This document shows positions 1-9,848 of a DNA stretch of 64,000 nt, piece by piece. Both the position numbers and the translations under genes were made by a program. Within the stretch, counting starts at the first letter, position 1; each line of letters opens with the position of its first letter. Under the pieces are notes generated by a model. That model worked only from the letters and a program-made list of their open reading frames with translations, was not told where the DNA came from and ran no database searches. The stretch is from an uncultured Clostridia bacterium (GTDB lineage Bacteria > Bacillota > Clostridia > Christensenellales > Borkfalkiaceae): NCBI GenBank assembly GCA_947597925.1, contig CANQFA010000005.1:18814-82813 (forward strand), in the 5' to 3' direction.

Positions 1-1317
1 CGCCTGACGGACCATGGGCAGGTCGGAGAGGGCGCGCTCGATCTTCACGGCGGAGAGATTTTCCCCTCCGCGGATGATGAGGTCCTTTTTCCTGCCGCTG
101 ACATGGAGGATGCCGTCGGCGTCAAAGTAGCCGAGGTCGCCCGAGTGCAGCCTCCCCTCTCTGTCATAGATGGCGCGCGTCTCCTCTTCATTGTGATAAT
201 ATCCGCTCATCATGGTCATGCCGCAGATGCAGATCTCCCCCTCGCTGCCCACGGGAAGGACTTCGCCGTCCTCGCCGAGGATGTCGACTTCGGTCATGGG
301 ATAGAGCCTGCCCACGCCCGCCGCCCTGAGCGACACGGGGTCGCGGTAGCGCATGGTGGAGACGCCCACGCATTCGCTCATGCCGTAGCCGGGCATGAGG
401 CGGAGTCCGAGCTCGCCCTCGATATAGGACATCTGTTGCTCGGTAAAGGGTCCTCCCGCCATCAGGCCGAGGCGGAGAGAGGAGATGTCGGCGGTCTTAT
501 GCTTGCCGTCCGCGAGGAGCCCCAAAAAGAAGGTGGGGACGGAGTAGAGGACGCTGACGCGGTATTTCTCGATATACGAGAGCACGGTGTCCACGTCGAT
601 CTCGGGCGGAAAGACGAGGGCATGTCCCGAGAAGACGGAGCAGGCGACCACCGCAAACCCGAAGACATGGTTGAGGGGAAGGATGGAGATCGCCACATCC
701 TTTTCATCCTCTTCGAAGAGGGGCATGGCGTCGACGGGATTGGCAATGACCGCCCTGTGACTGAGCGTGACCGCCTTGCTCTTTCCCGTGGAGCCCGAGG
801 TGAAGATGATCATGTAGAGATCCTCGGGGTCATAGCCCGCCGCCGCGGCACGCACGGCCTCCTTGTCGATGGGATAGCTTCCGAAGAGGAGGGCCTTCCC
901 CTCTTCCTCTCCATGGGCAAGCTCCCAGTTCCCCTCTGCGGAGAGACCGCCGCCCGCGCGCTCATTGGTGAGCCACCAGTCGGGGGAGATGTCCACGCCC
1001 GAATCGGCGACATAGTTCTTCACGGGAAAATGCGCGTCGCAGTTCACGACGACGGCGCCCACTGCCGAGAGGGCCAGTGCGAGGAGGGCGGTATCGGGCG
1101 AACGGGTGGCACGGAGGGCGACGAGGTCCCCCCGCTTCATGCCCCGCGCGAGAAACTCCGAGGCAATGCTGTCGCAGAGCGCAAGCGCCTCACGGTAGGT
1201 GAGACTGCGCGTCGCATTGACCGTGAAGAGGTGCCCGCCGTCCTCTTCGGCATGTCTCGAGAGATAGCCGTAGAGGTTCACTCTGCATTGTTCCAGTTTT
1301 TCATGAGGGATCTTCAT
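1..1317 (-). CDS. AMP-forming acyl-CoA synthetase/ligase (partial, C-terminus off window)
   Basis: Adenylate-forming enzyme that activates a carboxylic acid with ATP for transfer to CoA or a carrier protein; substrate not predictable. The first 439 codons are visible. The phosphate-binding loop TSGSTGKSKAV lies near residue 170, the YGMSE motif near 310, and the hinge region SGRKKDLIIRGGEN near 405, so only the small C-terminal lid is missing. Start chosen at 1317 because TAGGAGGA precedes it. It begins 12 bp after the upstream SGNH protein and is the last visible gene of a leftward surface operon. Next to DltD/AlgJ-like SGNH proteins, it may supply activated acyl groups for envelope acylation (inference). 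Confidence 0.85.
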   Translation of the reverse strand, partial: MKIPHEKLEQCRVNLYGYLSRHAEEDGGHLFTVNATRSLTYREALALCDSIASEFLARGMKRGDLVALRATRSPDTALLALALSAVGAVVVNCDAHFPVKNYVADSGVDISPDWWLTNERAGGGLSAEGNWELAHGEEEGKALLFGSYPIDKEAVRAAAAGYDPEDLYMIIFTSGSTGKSKAVTLSHRAVIANPVDAMPLFEEDEKDVAISILPLNHVFGFAVVACSVFSGHALVFPPEIDVDTVLSYIEKYRVSVLYSVPTFFLGLLADGKHKTADISSLRLGLMAGGPFTEQQMSYIEGELGLRLMPGYGMSECVGVSTMRYRDPVSLRAAGVGRLYPMTEVDILGEDGEVLPVGSEGEICICGMTMMSGYYHNEEETRAIYDREGRLHSGDLGYFDADGILHVSGRKKDLIIRGGENLSAVKIERALSDLPMVRQA

Positions 1318-1329
1318 GTGCAAATCCTC

Positions 1330-3480
1330 CTACAGGTTCAAAAAATATTCGATATAGAGGTCGGTATAGCGGAGGGAGGCCTCGGTGTCGAGGCGGTATG
1401 GCTGGTCGTAGAAATCCTCGATCGGCCACACGACGTCGGCGAGGGAGAAGATGAGGGGTGCGGACATGGTCTCGAATTCCTCGTCGAAGCGGTCGCTCAC
1501 CTCGTAGATCTGTGCGAGGACGGCGGGCAGAACGGAGTCGGCGCAGATGGGGCCGAAGCCGTAGTGCACGTCGAGGCCCATGCCGAGGAAGCGGCGGATC
1601 ATCTCCTCCGTCTTGCGGAAGGCCTCGCCCCCCACGATCTCCGAGAGTTCGCGCGGGTGGTACATGACCATGTCATCTACGGGGCCGTCGCGCTGTTTGC
1701 CGAGGTCGCCCCGCTCGGTCATATAGTCGAGATAGTCGGCATAGGAGCCGTGCGAGCCGCTCTGCCTGAGGAGATATTTCGTGACGAGATAGTCATTGAG
1801 CGCGGAGATCACGCCGTCGTAGCGCCGCATGTCGAGGGTGGCGAGGAGGTCGTAGTTGAACTCCGTCATGCGGAAGGCCCGCTGGTCGAGGGAGAGGTCG
1901 TACATCATGAGGTAGGGGGAGCCGAGGTCGCCGTTGTAGACGAGGGTATCCCCTTCGCGCAGATATTGGGCGAGGAGGTCGAGCTGAAAGAGACTGCCCG
2001 TGTCCCCCTCTACCGCGAGGTTATAGCTGTTCCTCCCCGTCTGCTCGGTGAAGTAGGCCGCATTGACCCCGTACCAGGTGGCGCAGCTGCCGAAGAAGAC
2101 AGTGCGCGGTCCCTCGCCCGAGCGGCCGAGAAGTTCGAGCTTATTGGCGAGCTGGGCGGACTCGTTGGTCCCGCTGAGGGGCTCCGTGGCGGCATTGATG
2201 CGGATGGTCGAGACGGGGCAGTTCACCCCGAAGGCATTGTAGTCGATGTAGTGCATGTTGTCCGAGAGGACGATCTCGGCGAGGGCGGTGCACCCCGCAA
2301 AGGAGCGCTCCATGACATATTCCACGGTGTTCGGGAGGACGAGCTTTTCGAGGGCAAGATTTGACGTGAGGGCCCCGGGTGCCGTCGCGATGACGGGATA
2401 TCCCCCTACCATGTCGGGGATGACGAGCTCATTTTCATTTGAGAGGTACACTTTCGTGATGACAACGCCGAGGCCTTCTGCAGGTGCACTCTCCGCGAGG
2501 CGGGCGAGAAGGCCCGATTTATCCTCTCTCTCGGCGTGAAGGGTAGAAATTTCGCCCTTTTCGATGAGAACATAGTCGAAAAGTGCGGGGTCCGACGTCT
2601 TCGTCCACTCCGCATAGAGCAGGATGGTCTCCCCCTTTTCCACAGTCACGCGGCTCCCGAGCCCGACATGGGTGCCCTCTCCGTCGTCTCGGGTGTTCCA
2701 GCCCGTGAGGAGATACCCCTCTCTCGCGATGCCCTGTCCCTGCGACGTATTGGGGTGGATGCCGTGCTCGAGGCGGTTCGTCTCGGTGAAGTAAGTCCCC
2801 CGCCGCCCGTCGGTATACTCCCCGCCGTTCAGGGCGTATCCTATGACGGCGGCGCCCTCCTGCGGGGTCAGGACGATCTCCTCGTCGTCTGCGATCTCAC
2901 GCGCCGTCACGGTGACAGAGGCGGAGTGGGTGACCTTTTCGAGGGTGAGGGTCACGAGGCGGCTTCCGTCCTCGGCGGGCTCCCCATCCACGCCGTCCGC
3001 ATGATAGCTCCCCTCATAGTCGGCGCTCGCAAAGGTGCTCCCCCGCGGAAACAGGAGGACAAAGACGGCATCTTCCCCCTCGCGAAGGGTGCACGAGGGC
3101 GCCTCGCAGGTGAAGTTGTCGGAGGGCGCAAGCGTCACGGTCACGCTCCGTCCCACCTCTTCGCAGAGGATGTCGACATAGGCGGAGTAGCGCACGCGGC
3201 TGAGGGTGAGCGCCACGGTGCTCGTCCCGTCCTCGCCCTCTGCGACGTCGAAAAGGCTCCCGTGGTAAGAGGTCCCGAGGAAGCGGTAGCCGTTTTTGAT
3301 ATGCAGGAGAAAGGAGGCGTCTTCCCCTCTCGGGACGCTCTTCACATGCTCCTCGGCGGTATAGGCCTCGCTCTCGGCGAGCACCACGTTGCAGAGCGCC
3401 GTCTCCTCGACGGGAGGCGGTACACATGCCGCAAGGAGGAAGAGAAGGGCGAGAAGAAGCGCCGCAAGTTTTGCCTTCAT
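1330..3480 (-). CDS. SGNH-hydrolase-like lipoprotein with Flg_new and leucine-rich repeats
   Basis: 716-residue predicted lipoprotein: hydrophobic leader with lipobox LLAAC (Cys19), several beta-repeat segments of the Listeria/Bacteroides (Flg_new) type, a BspA-like leucine-rich stretch (FAGCTALAEIVLSDN), then an SGNH/DltD-like domain opening with FFGSCATWYG (Ser465 candidate nucleophile). The clear downstream DxxH block of a classic SGNH enzyme is not obvious, so activity is uncertain. Start placed at 3480, where the lipoprotein signal begins; the longer frame to 3528 overlaps the upstream gene. It starts 1 nt after that gene stops, so the two are translationally linked. Likely acts on the outer cell surface, possibly in acyl transfer. 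Confidence 0.75.
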   Translation of the reverse strand: MKAKLAALLLALLFLLAACVPPPVEETALCNVVLAESEAYTAEEHVKSVPRGEDASFLLHIKNGYRFLGTSYHGSLFDVAEGEDGTSTVALTLSRVRYSAYVDILCEEVGRSVTVTLAPSDNFTCEAPSCTLREGEDAVFVLLFPRGSTFASADYEGSYHADGVDGEPAEDGSRLVTLTLEKVTHSASVTVTAREIADDEEIVLTPQEGAAVIGYALNGGEYTDGRRGTYFTETNRLEHGIHPNTSQGQGIAREGYLLTGWNTRDDGEGTHVGLGSRVTVEKGETILLYAEWTKTSDPALFDYVLIEKGEISTLHAEREDKSGLLARLAESAPAEGLGVVITKVYLSNENELVIPDMVGGYPVIATAPGALTSNLALEKLVLPNTVEYVMERSFAGCTALAEIVLSDNMHYIDYNAFGVNCPVSTIRINAATEPLSGTNESAQLANKLELLGRSGEGPRTVFFGSCATWYGVNAAYFTEQTGRNSYNLAVEGDTGSLFQLDLLAQYLREGDTLVYNGDLGSPYLMMYDLSLDQRAFRMTEFNYDLLATLDMRRYDGVISALNDYLVTKYLLRQSGSHGSYADYLDYMTERGDLGKQRDGPVDDMVMYHPRELSEIVGGEAFRKTEEMIRRFLGMGLDVHYGFGPICADSVLPAVLAQIYEVSDRFDEEFETMSAPLIFSLADVVWPIEDFYDQPYRLDTEASLRYTDLYIEYFLNL

Positions 3481-3481
3481 C

Positions 3482-4906
3482 TCAATACCCCGTGAGGTAC
3501 GCGCCGTAGCGCGACCAAAAGTAGTCATTCAGATAGTCCGCAAGTCTCCCCGCGGGGACATAGGCCCTGCACAGGGGCGCCCCGTCGAAGAGGGCGAAGT
3601 ACACGCTGCACTCCGAGGGCGCGCGGTCGGGATGGAGGTAGAGCGCGCGGAGAGCGGTGCATCCCGCAAAGGAGCCGTCGGCAATGCCGTAGATATATCG
3701 TCCGATATGGAGCTCCTCGAGGGCGGTGTCGCCCGCAAAGACATCCTTATCGAAGGAGAGGACGCGCTTCCCCTCATAGAAGTCGGGAAGGGTCAGGACC
3801 GTGCGCGTCTTCCCCTCTTCGGTGAGGCCCGTGATGTTCCAGCCCGTGCCGCTCTCCTCGTAGGTAAAGAGCGCCGCATCTTCTCCGTCTTCGCCCCCCA
3901 CGTCGGGTTCGGGCACTTCGGGCTTTTCGGGGAGGACGATGCCGTCGGGCGAGCTGTCCTTGAGGTAGGCCTTCAGGTCGCGCACCAACCTGTCCGTATA
4001 CACCACCGCGCCCGCGGAATTCACATGCACGTTGGCATCGTAAAACCAGTCGCTCTCGAAGAGATATCCCTTGGGGTCGCCCAAAAGTTCACAGTCGAGG
4101 AGGCCCTCCACATGGTCATAAAAGGCGTCGATGTCCTCCTCCGAAGTTTCGGGTTCGATCCCCGCAAGGTTGACGGGTGCAAAGCCGAAGAGCAAGGTAG
4201 CGCCGCGGCTCTCCACAAACCTGTTGTATTCGTTGATATAGTCCGCAAAGTCCTCGGAAAAGAGGGCGGGGTCATAGGAGATGCGCGAGAGGGCATCGTA
4301 CCCGAGCGGAAGTTTATTATAGGGCCTCGCGTAGGTCATCTTGCAGCGCGCGTCGAAGGATGCGGCCGCATAGACGTCGGTGGGCGCGGGCGGGTTTCCG
4401 CCCGCGAAGTAGGCAAATTTCCTGCCCACATATCCCAAAAATCCCCCCACCATCTCCCCGCTGTTGCGGAGGCCCGTGAGAATGGAAAAGTCGCCGTCGG
4501 CGGCATTCCAGAGATATTCACTGTTAAAATAGAGCGACATGGACTGGCTCACCTGTTCGGGGGCGAGGATCACAATGTCGCCTTCGGAGATATTGACGCG
4601 CGAGAGGTCCATCATCGCCTTGGTGCCTATGGCGCCGTACAGTCCGAAGGGGCACACGGTATAGCCGTCCATCTCCCCCTCCATGAGCTCGGGGTCGAGC
4701 CCGAACGCCACGGCGCTGTTCCCCACCACCACGATCTTCTTTCCCGTCGTCTTCTTCAGGTTCTCATACATCTTCGGAAGGACGGCATAATAGGTGGCGC
4801 CGTACTGCGGGGGGAGGCAAAATCCCACCGCAATCAGGCATATGGGGATGGAAATGAGGAGGAAGAGCACAATTGAAATTGCGATGAGATTGCGCTTTGT
4901 TTTCAC
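3482..4906 (-). CDS. SGNH-hydrolase-like membrane-anchored protein with leucine-rich tail
   Basis: 474 residues from a GTG start. An N-terminal transmembrane helix (NLIAISIVLFLLISIPICLI) is followed by an SGNH-type domain: VVVGNSAVAFGLDP with Ser64 as candidate nucleophile, and FYDANVHVN with Asp290/His294 as the likely acid and base. The fold resembles DltD/AlgJ/AlgX-type proteins that work with membrane O-acyltransferases. After an acidic linker, a BspA-like repeat (FAGCTALRALYL) ends the protein. GTG 4906 is preferred over ATG 4972 because AAGGTGA precedes the GTG, while the extra 22 codons would be encoded by a perfect hairpin. Paralogous in layout to the next gene of the cluster. Confidence 0.72.
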   Translation of the reverse strand: MKTKRNLIAISIVLFLLISIPICLIAVGFCLPPQYGATYYAVLPKMYENLKKTTGKKIVVVGNSAVAFGLDPELMEGEMDGYTVCPFGLYGAIGTKAMMDLSRVNISEGDIVILAPEQVSQSMSLYFNSEYLWNAADGDFSILTGLRNSGEMVGGFLGYVGRKFAYFAGGNPPAPTDVYAAASFDARCKMTYARPYNKLPLGYDALSRISYDPALFSEDFADYINEYNRFVESRGATLLFGFAPVNLAGIEPETSEEDIDAFYDHVEGLLDCELLGDPKGYLFESDWFYDANVHVNSAGAVVYTDRLVRDLKAYLKDSSPDGIVLPEKPEVPEPDVGGEDGEDAALFTYEESGTGWNITGLTEEGKTRTVLTLPDFYEGKRVLSFDKDVFAGDTALEELHIGRYIYGIADGSFAGCTALRALYLHPDRAPSECSVYFALFDGAPLCRAYVPAGRLADYLNDYFWSRYGAYLTGY

Positions 4907-4936
4907 GGAACTGTCACCTTTTTCCCCGAACAAGGT

Positions 4937-4964
4937 ATCGACTGCGAATTGCTTCGCAGTCGAT
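4937..4964. repeat. Perfect intergenic hairpin (12-bp arms, 4-nt loop)
   Basis: ATCGACTGCGAA is followed by loop TTGC and the exact reverse complement. It lies between the GH3 gene ending at 4996 and the GTG start at 4906. There is no T-run on either side, so it is not a standard terminator; it may be a processing or stability element within the operon mRNA. Confidence 0.8.
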
Positions 4965-4995
4965 TCCTTCATTCGTAGATTTTCGAGATCTTATC

Positions 4996-7900
4996 TCAGC
5001 TCTTTTTGCGGCGGATGAACTTCATGATGGCGAAGACGCCCCATGCCGCAAGGAGGACGGGGATCACGACATCGAGTGCGATGATGAGGGTGACCCACCA
5101 CTCCGTCTGGTAGCCGATGATGTTGATCTGGATGGAGTTGCTGTTCGCGACCGCATACAGAATGTTCTTCGCCGACTGGCGGAGAATGGTCACGTCTTTT
5201 GCACTGTTTGCGTCGACATCCGTCCACATCAGGTCACCCGTGGAGGTGAGGATGAGGTCGTTGCCCGCATAGAGCATCTGGCGGGAATCCATGTATCTCT
5301 CCGTCTTGTAGTCGCAGATGACGAGCCCGCGGAAGCCCCACTCGTTGCGGAGCACCTGCGTCATGAGGCGATAGTCGCCGCCCGTCCAGCGCGTGCCGAT
5401 CCTGTTGAAGGAGGACATGATGCCGAGGGTGCCGACGAACTTCGTCGCTTCCGTCACGTCTTCGAACTCGTCGATGATCTCTTCACTCACGGTGTCGTGA
5501 CCCTTGACTGCAAGTTCGAAGGGCTTGAGATAGAGCTCTCTGAGCGCCTGCTCGGTGCAGTAGGTGGACACGCCGCCGCGGTTGGTCTCCTGATCGTTGA
5601 GGGCGAAGTGCTTGAGGTCGGCATAGACGCCCTTGGAGTGCGCGCCGTTGATGACGTTGACCGCCATCTTGCCCGAGATGATGGGATCTTCGGAGTAGTA
5701 CTCGAAGTTTCTTCCCGAGAAGGGGCTGCGGTGCAGGTTGACTGCGGGAGCGTACCAACCCGTGAAGGGAAGGCCGTTGTTCTTGTTGGCGGCGTCGCCC
5801 CAGAGACCGTTTTCACCGACGAAGCGGCCCATCTCATAGGCGATCGTCTTATTCCACGTGGAGCCGATGACGATCTCGCTCGTGAAGTTGTTGTCATCCT
5901 CATACATTGCACTCGTCGCGCCGCCGATGAAGTTGACGAAACCGATGGGACCGTCGGAGTCATTGGTCAGGTTCTTGCCGATGGACTCGATGGCGTTGGT
6001 CTTGAATGCGCCGTCGGAGACGAGCATTCTCATCTCTTCCACGGTGAGCTTGTCGAGGAGCTCTTCCCAGCGCGCGTCGTCGTAGTCGACCGTGTTGTCC
6101 TCCTGAAGGAGGTCGTGCAGGATGAGCTCGCTGTCCGTCTTGCCGGTCGCGGGCATCTCGGTCACTTCGTCGATGACGGGGTTGTTGTGGGCATAGCTTG
6201 CGAGGGCATCCTGCTCCTCCATGCCGCCCTTCTCCTCAAAGGAGATCACGCGGTCCTTGAGCGTGGGAGCCGTGGGGAAGGTCCCCTCGAAGTTGGTACG
6301 GGACATGCCCTTTCTCGTCTCGCCGTTGACTCTCACGTCGCTCAGGCGGTACTGGATGTCGAAGTAGTCTTCCGTCGTGAAGAGGTTCTCGACCTTCGTG
6401 CCCGTCGTGGTGTCATTTTCGAAGCGGACATCTTCCGCGAGGGTGACGACTTCGGAATCATAGGCATTCGCCGCGACATGGGAGTTCGCGCTCGCGAAGA
6501 AGGTGTAGTCGCCGTGCTCGAGCTCATAGCCCATGAACTCATTCTTATTGGCGTCGTTGTAGTCGTAGGAAGCGAGGTCATAGGCCTCCACCGTGAAGGT
6601 CACGGTCTGCTTCTCGCCTGCCGCCAGAAGTTTGGTCTTGGCGTAGTCCACGAGCTCGACATAGGACTTCTCGATTCCGCCCGCATAGTAGGGCTTGCTG
6701 ACATAGAGCTCCACGACTTCCTTGCCCGCCACACTGCCGGTATTCTCCACCTCTACCGAGATGGTGACCACGCTCGAGCTGTCCGCGAGGGTGCCCGAAA
6801 CATTCGTGATGGTCTGGTTGAAGGTCGTGTAGGAGAGGCCGTAGCCGAAGGGGAAGACGACGTTCTCTTCGTACCAAGCGGAAGAAGGATCGTCCTGCGC
6901 TTCCTCATAGGCGCGCGTCTCGTAGTAGCGATAGCCGAGGTACACGCCCTCTTCGTAAGTCACCATGTTATAGGCGGAGCTGATGGCGCTGTCTGCGCTC
7001 TCGCTGCCGAGGAAGGCCGTATTGGGCGTGCCGTTTTCGGTGGTCTGCGAGCCGTCGCCGAAGTTCTGCCACGTGGGATCCTTGGTGTAGTCGGCGGCAT
7101 AGATGTCCACCGTCCTGCCCGAAGGATTTGCCTCGCCGTTCAGGAGGGATCCGATCGCCTCGGCACCCGTGGCGCCGGGACCGCCGATCCAGAGCACGGC
7201 GTCGATGCGGGGATCGGAGGGCGTGTTATTGTACTGCGCCACGAAATCGCACTGGAAGGCCGTGAGCGTATTGAGCATGACGATGACCTTGTCGAAGCGC
7301 GCGGTGACCTCGTCGAGGAGCGCCTCTTCGTTCTTGTCGAGCTGGAGATAATGTCTCGTCGCGTCGTCCTGCTGCGTGCGGGGGAGGTCCCAGCTCTCGC
7401 CGCCGAGGCGGGAGATGACCACGATCGCCGCGTCGCTGTATTCGCTGTAGCTATTCTTGACGGCGGCGGTGTAGCTCGACATGGGCGTCTCGCCGATGTC
7501 GAGGGTGGGAGATCCCGAGCTGCCCTCGGTGAGGGCGGGGTTATTGGAACGGCCCTTGCCCGAATCACTGCTCTCGTAGAAGCTCTTGAGGGTGGGATTG
7601 TACTCAATGCCGCCCGCGGTGAGCCCGTCGAAGAGGGTCTTGGTGTTCTTGCTGGTGCCGCTGCCCGAGCCCGAGCCGCCGAGCACGAGGTTCACGCTGT
7701 TCTTGCCGAACACGCTCACCTTGCTGCCTCTGGCGATGGGAAGCGCATTGTCCTCATTCACGAGGAGCACGGCGCCCTCCTGCTCGATCTGGAGGTTAAG
7801 CTTGTTGCCCGCCTCTACGGCTGCTGCCTTGCTTTCATAGTCGGACACGTAGATCTTCTCATAGGTGTCGTCCATGATGGGTTTCTTGAGACCGAGCATG

Positions 7901-8040
7901 GTCCCGACGATGGAGTGATACAGTGATGTCTCGGGGACCACGAGCATGTTGAGCACGATGAGGAACGCCACGAAAAACGCCGTCACGGCCGCCCAACTGA
8001 TGACTCCGCCCAGTCCGCTACCTTTCTTATTTTTACTCAT
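4996..8040 (-). CDS. GH3-family glycoside hydrolase, reversed domain order, two membrane anchors
   Basis: 1014 residues. An N-terminal transmembrane helix (residues ~12-32) is followed by the GH3 C-terminal beta-sandwich, a fibronectin-III-like segment ([19 protein letters not shown]), then the TIM-barrel domain with [11 protein letters not shown] and KHFALNDQETNR. GFRGLVICDY carries the nucleophile Asp910. The C-terminus is a second transmembrane helix and basic tail (KFIRRKKS). The sandwich-FnIII-barrel order is the reverse of classic GH3 enzymes and is known from ruminal and gut clostridia. Beta-glucosidase or xylosidase type activity on plant oligosaccharides is likely; exact sugar unknown. 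GAGGTG precedes the start, 18 bp after the upstream lipoprotein gene. Confidence 0.88.
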   Translation of the reverse strand: MSKNKKGSGLGGVISWAAVTAFFVAFLIVLNMLVVPETSLYHSIVGTMLGLKKPIMDDTYEKIYVSDYESKAAAVEAGNKLNLQIEQEGAVLLVNEDNALPIARGSKVSVFGKNSVNLVLGGSGSGSGTSKNTKTLFDGLTAGGIEYNPTLKSFYESSDSGKGRSNNPALTEGSSGSPTLDIGETPMSSYTAAVKNSYSEYSDAAIVVISRLGGESWDLPRTQQDDATRHYLQLDKNEEALLDEVTARFDKVIVMLNTLTAFQCDFVAQYNNTPSDPRIDAVLWIGGPGATGAEAIGSLLNGEANPSGRTVDIYAADYTKDPTWQNFGDGSQTTENGTPNTAFLGSESADSAISSAYNMVTYEEGVYLGYRYYETRAYEEAQDDPSSAWYEENVVFPFGYGLSYTTFNQTITNVSGTLADSSSVVTISVEVENTGSVAGKEVVELYVSKPYYAGGIEKSYVELVDYAKTKLLAAGEKQTVTFTVEAYDLASYDYNDANKNEFMGYELEHGDYTFFASANSHVAANAYDSEVVTLAEDVRFENDTTTGTKVENLFTTEDYFDIQYRLSDVRVNGETRKGMSRTNFEGTFPTAPTLKDRVISFEEKGGMEEQDALASYAHNNPVIDEVTEMPATGKTDSELILHDLLQEDNTVDYDDARWEELLDKLTVEEMRMLVSDGAFKTNAIESIGKNLTNDSDGPIGFVNFIGGATSAMYEDDNNFTSEIVIGSTWNKTIAYEMGRFVGENGLWGDAANKNNGLPFTGWYAPAVNLHRSPFSGRNFEYYSEDPIISGKMAVNVINGAHSKGVYADLKHFALNDQETNRGGVSTYCTEQALRELYLKPFELAVKGHDTVSEEIIDEFEDVTEATKFVGTLGIMSSFNRIGTRWTGGDYRLMTQVLRNEWGFRGLVICDYKTERYMDSRQMLYAGNDLILTSTGDLMWTDVDANSAKDVTILRQSAKNILYAVANSNSIQINIIGYQTEWWVTLIIALDVVIPVLLAAWGVFAIMKFIRRKKS

Positions 8041-8058
8041 CTCGATTCACCTCACATC

Positions 8059-9723
8059 TTATGCATCCACATACAGGTTGTCGTACTCGGGATGCCACGA
8101 GAGCGTAGCCCCGCTCGCCTCGACACGGATGTAGTCGACGGTGGGAGCCGTCGCCTGCGTCGTACCGCCGCAAGCCGCATCGTTATTGGTTATGAGCTCG
8201 ATCGTATTCCATCCCTCGACGAGGGCAAAGGTCCTGTTGATCTGATACTCATCGAAGGTGCCGCCCTTGTACATGCCGCCGCCCGCATTCGGGCCGCCGT
8301 CGACAGTGAATTCCCTGTAGCTGAGCGCGGTGCCGTTGACCTTGATCTGGTAGCCATAGACTTCGTCTGCCAGGTTGCTCTCGGGTCCGTAGGTCACATA
8401 CTGGTAGAACTCATTGCTGAGGGCGAGGAAGAGTCTCGCACCCGACACGGCCCTGTCACTGTAGATCCTGAAGGTCAGCGTTGCGCCGGGCTTGAAGAGG
8501 TAGGTGACATAGTGCGGTTCGACTGCGGTATGCATGCTGTCGAGGAGCGGATAGGGCTGAGAAGATGCCCCGGTGAGGTCGCCCTGAATGACGCCCGTGC
8601 CGTGCGTGGAGTTCGAATAGCCGAGGAACTCATAGTTGGGGTCGAAGGGCGTGAACTCTGCGTCGAACTTATTGTCCTGAGGCGTCGTAAGGGGTGCGAT
8701 CCAGTGCGCATACAGGTTGACGATCCCCTTCACTTCGTAAGGGAGCGTGACCTTATTGCCGCCGCGAGCCGCGCTGTACCAGCCGTCGAACTCGAAGGTG
8801 TAGGCGCCCTGCACGCGGGTAGGCGTGTAGGAATCGTCGATCATGGCGCCGTAGGGAAGTTTCGTGTCGAGCACGTACTGCTCGCTTGCGCCGGTGTAGT
8901 TGCTGTTGAGACGCACGATATACGTCTCTGCTTCCCAAACCGCATAGAAGGTCACATTGCCCTCGGGCGTGTAAGGGAAGACGGCGTCGGGTGCCTCTGC
9001 ATCGGGATCGGTCGCCCAGCCGAGGAACTTATTTCCGTCGCGGGTGACTTCGGGAAGATCGTCCGCTTCGATCGCGGCATCGCCCTCGACCCATTCGACC
9101 GTGGAGACCACGCCCTCTTGGCCCGAAAGAGACTTGCCGCCGTTCGCGTCGAACTTCACCTGATAGCTTGCCGCGCCCTCTTCGATCCATGCCGCATAGA
9201 AGGTGACATCTCTCTTCACGATATAGGGGAAGGTGACGGTGGCGCCCTTTGCGTCCGTCCAATAGCGGAAGGTGTGCTGCTCATAGATGGGAAGCTCTTC
9301 CTCCGCAAGCGCGGAAACTTCCGCGTTGTATTCGATTTGTTTTACGACCGGCGTGGAGCCCTCGAAATTGAAGTCGAAGGTCACGTCATAGACGGCGGCA
9401 TCCCACTGCGCATACAGCGTGATGTCCCCCGTGGGGGTATAGGGGAAAGTGACTGCCTCCCCTCCGTTTTCGGCCTGCGTCCACTCCGAGATCTCATATC
9501 CCGTGCGGACGGGCTCTGCGGGCTCCTCCATGCTCTCGCCCTTCTTCACATAGACCCTGCGGGGGCGCGAGGTCTCATCTTTGTAGTCGAGCGTGACGGT
9601 GTACTCGTCAGCGCTGCCTACGGGATTGGGGTCGTTGTTCTCGGGCACACAGGCCGCGAGAGAGACAGTGAGCATGATGCCTGCCACGGAGAGGGCGATC
9701 CATTTTTTATTCAAAAATTTCAT
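8059..9723 (-). CDS. Repeat-rich surface lipoprotein with carbohydrate-binding-like C-terminus
   Basis: 554-residue lipoprotein with lipobox SLAAC (Cys25). About four tandem Flg_new beta-repeats follow (each ending in forms of ITLYAQW, VTFYAAW, VTFYAVW, VNLYAHW). The C-terminal ~200 residues form a beta-rich module ending in EGWNTIELI and PTVDYIRVE, a pattern seen in CBM6/CBM35-like domains. A substrate-capture partner for the two flanking GH3 enzymes is a reasonable inference. AGAGG lies 5 nt before the ATG. No catalytic motif seen. Confidence 0.75.
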   Translation of the reverse strand: MKFLNKKWIALSVAGIMLTVSLAACVPENNDPNPVGSADEYTVTLDYKDETSRPRRVYVKKGESMEEPAEPVRTGYEISEWTQAENGGEAVTFPYTPTGDITLYAQWDAAVYDVTFDFNFEGSTPVVKQIEYNAEVSALAEEELPIYEQHTFRYWTDAKGATVTFPYIVKRDVTFYAAWIEEGAASYQVKFDANGGKSLSGQEGVVSTVEWVEGDAAIEADDLPEVTRDGNKFLGWATDPDAEAPDAVFPYTPEGNVTFYAVWEAETYIVRLNSNYTGASEQYVLDTKLPYGAMIDDSYTPTRVQGAYTFEFDGWYSAARGGNKVTLPYEVKGIVNLYAHWIAPLTTPQDNKFDAEFTPFDPNYEFLGYSNSTHGTGVIQGDLTGASSQPYPLLDSMHTAVEPHYVTYLFKPGATLTFRIYSDRAVSGARLFLALSNEFYQYVTYGPESNLADEVYGYQIKVNGTALSYREFTVDGGPNAGGGMYKGGTFDEYQINRTFALVEGWNTIELITNNDAACGGTTQATAPTVDYIRVEASGATLSWHPEYDNLYVDA

Positions 9724-9848
9724 AACAACCTCTTAAAAAATTTTTGCCCTGTTAACCGAAGAACTTCGGTGAACGGAAGCCCGTCCACCGAAGTTGTGTT
9801 CGGTCATTACGTTAACGCAAACTATCGGTGCTTGACGCTATCGCAATA
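9724..9848. other. Intergenic spacer rich in short inverted repeats
   Basis: 125 bp between the two leftward genes. It holds a 7-bp palindrome ACCGAAG-AA-CTTCGGT, a related imperfect copy (CCGAAGTTGTGTTCGG), and two GTTAAC-containing arms. On the minus strand these stems precede an A/T-rich run just before the lipoprotein ribosome site. This may be an internal attenuator or processing site. No ORF seen. Confidence 0.5.

Noticed and set aside
103..2364. 753-codon plus-strand ORF
   Set aside because: Antisense shadow of the acyl ligase and SGNH genes; His/Gly/Glu-rich nonsense with no ribosome site.
4897..7926. 1009-codon plus-strand ORF
   Set aside because: Shadow of the GH3 gene on the minus strand; no motif or start signal.
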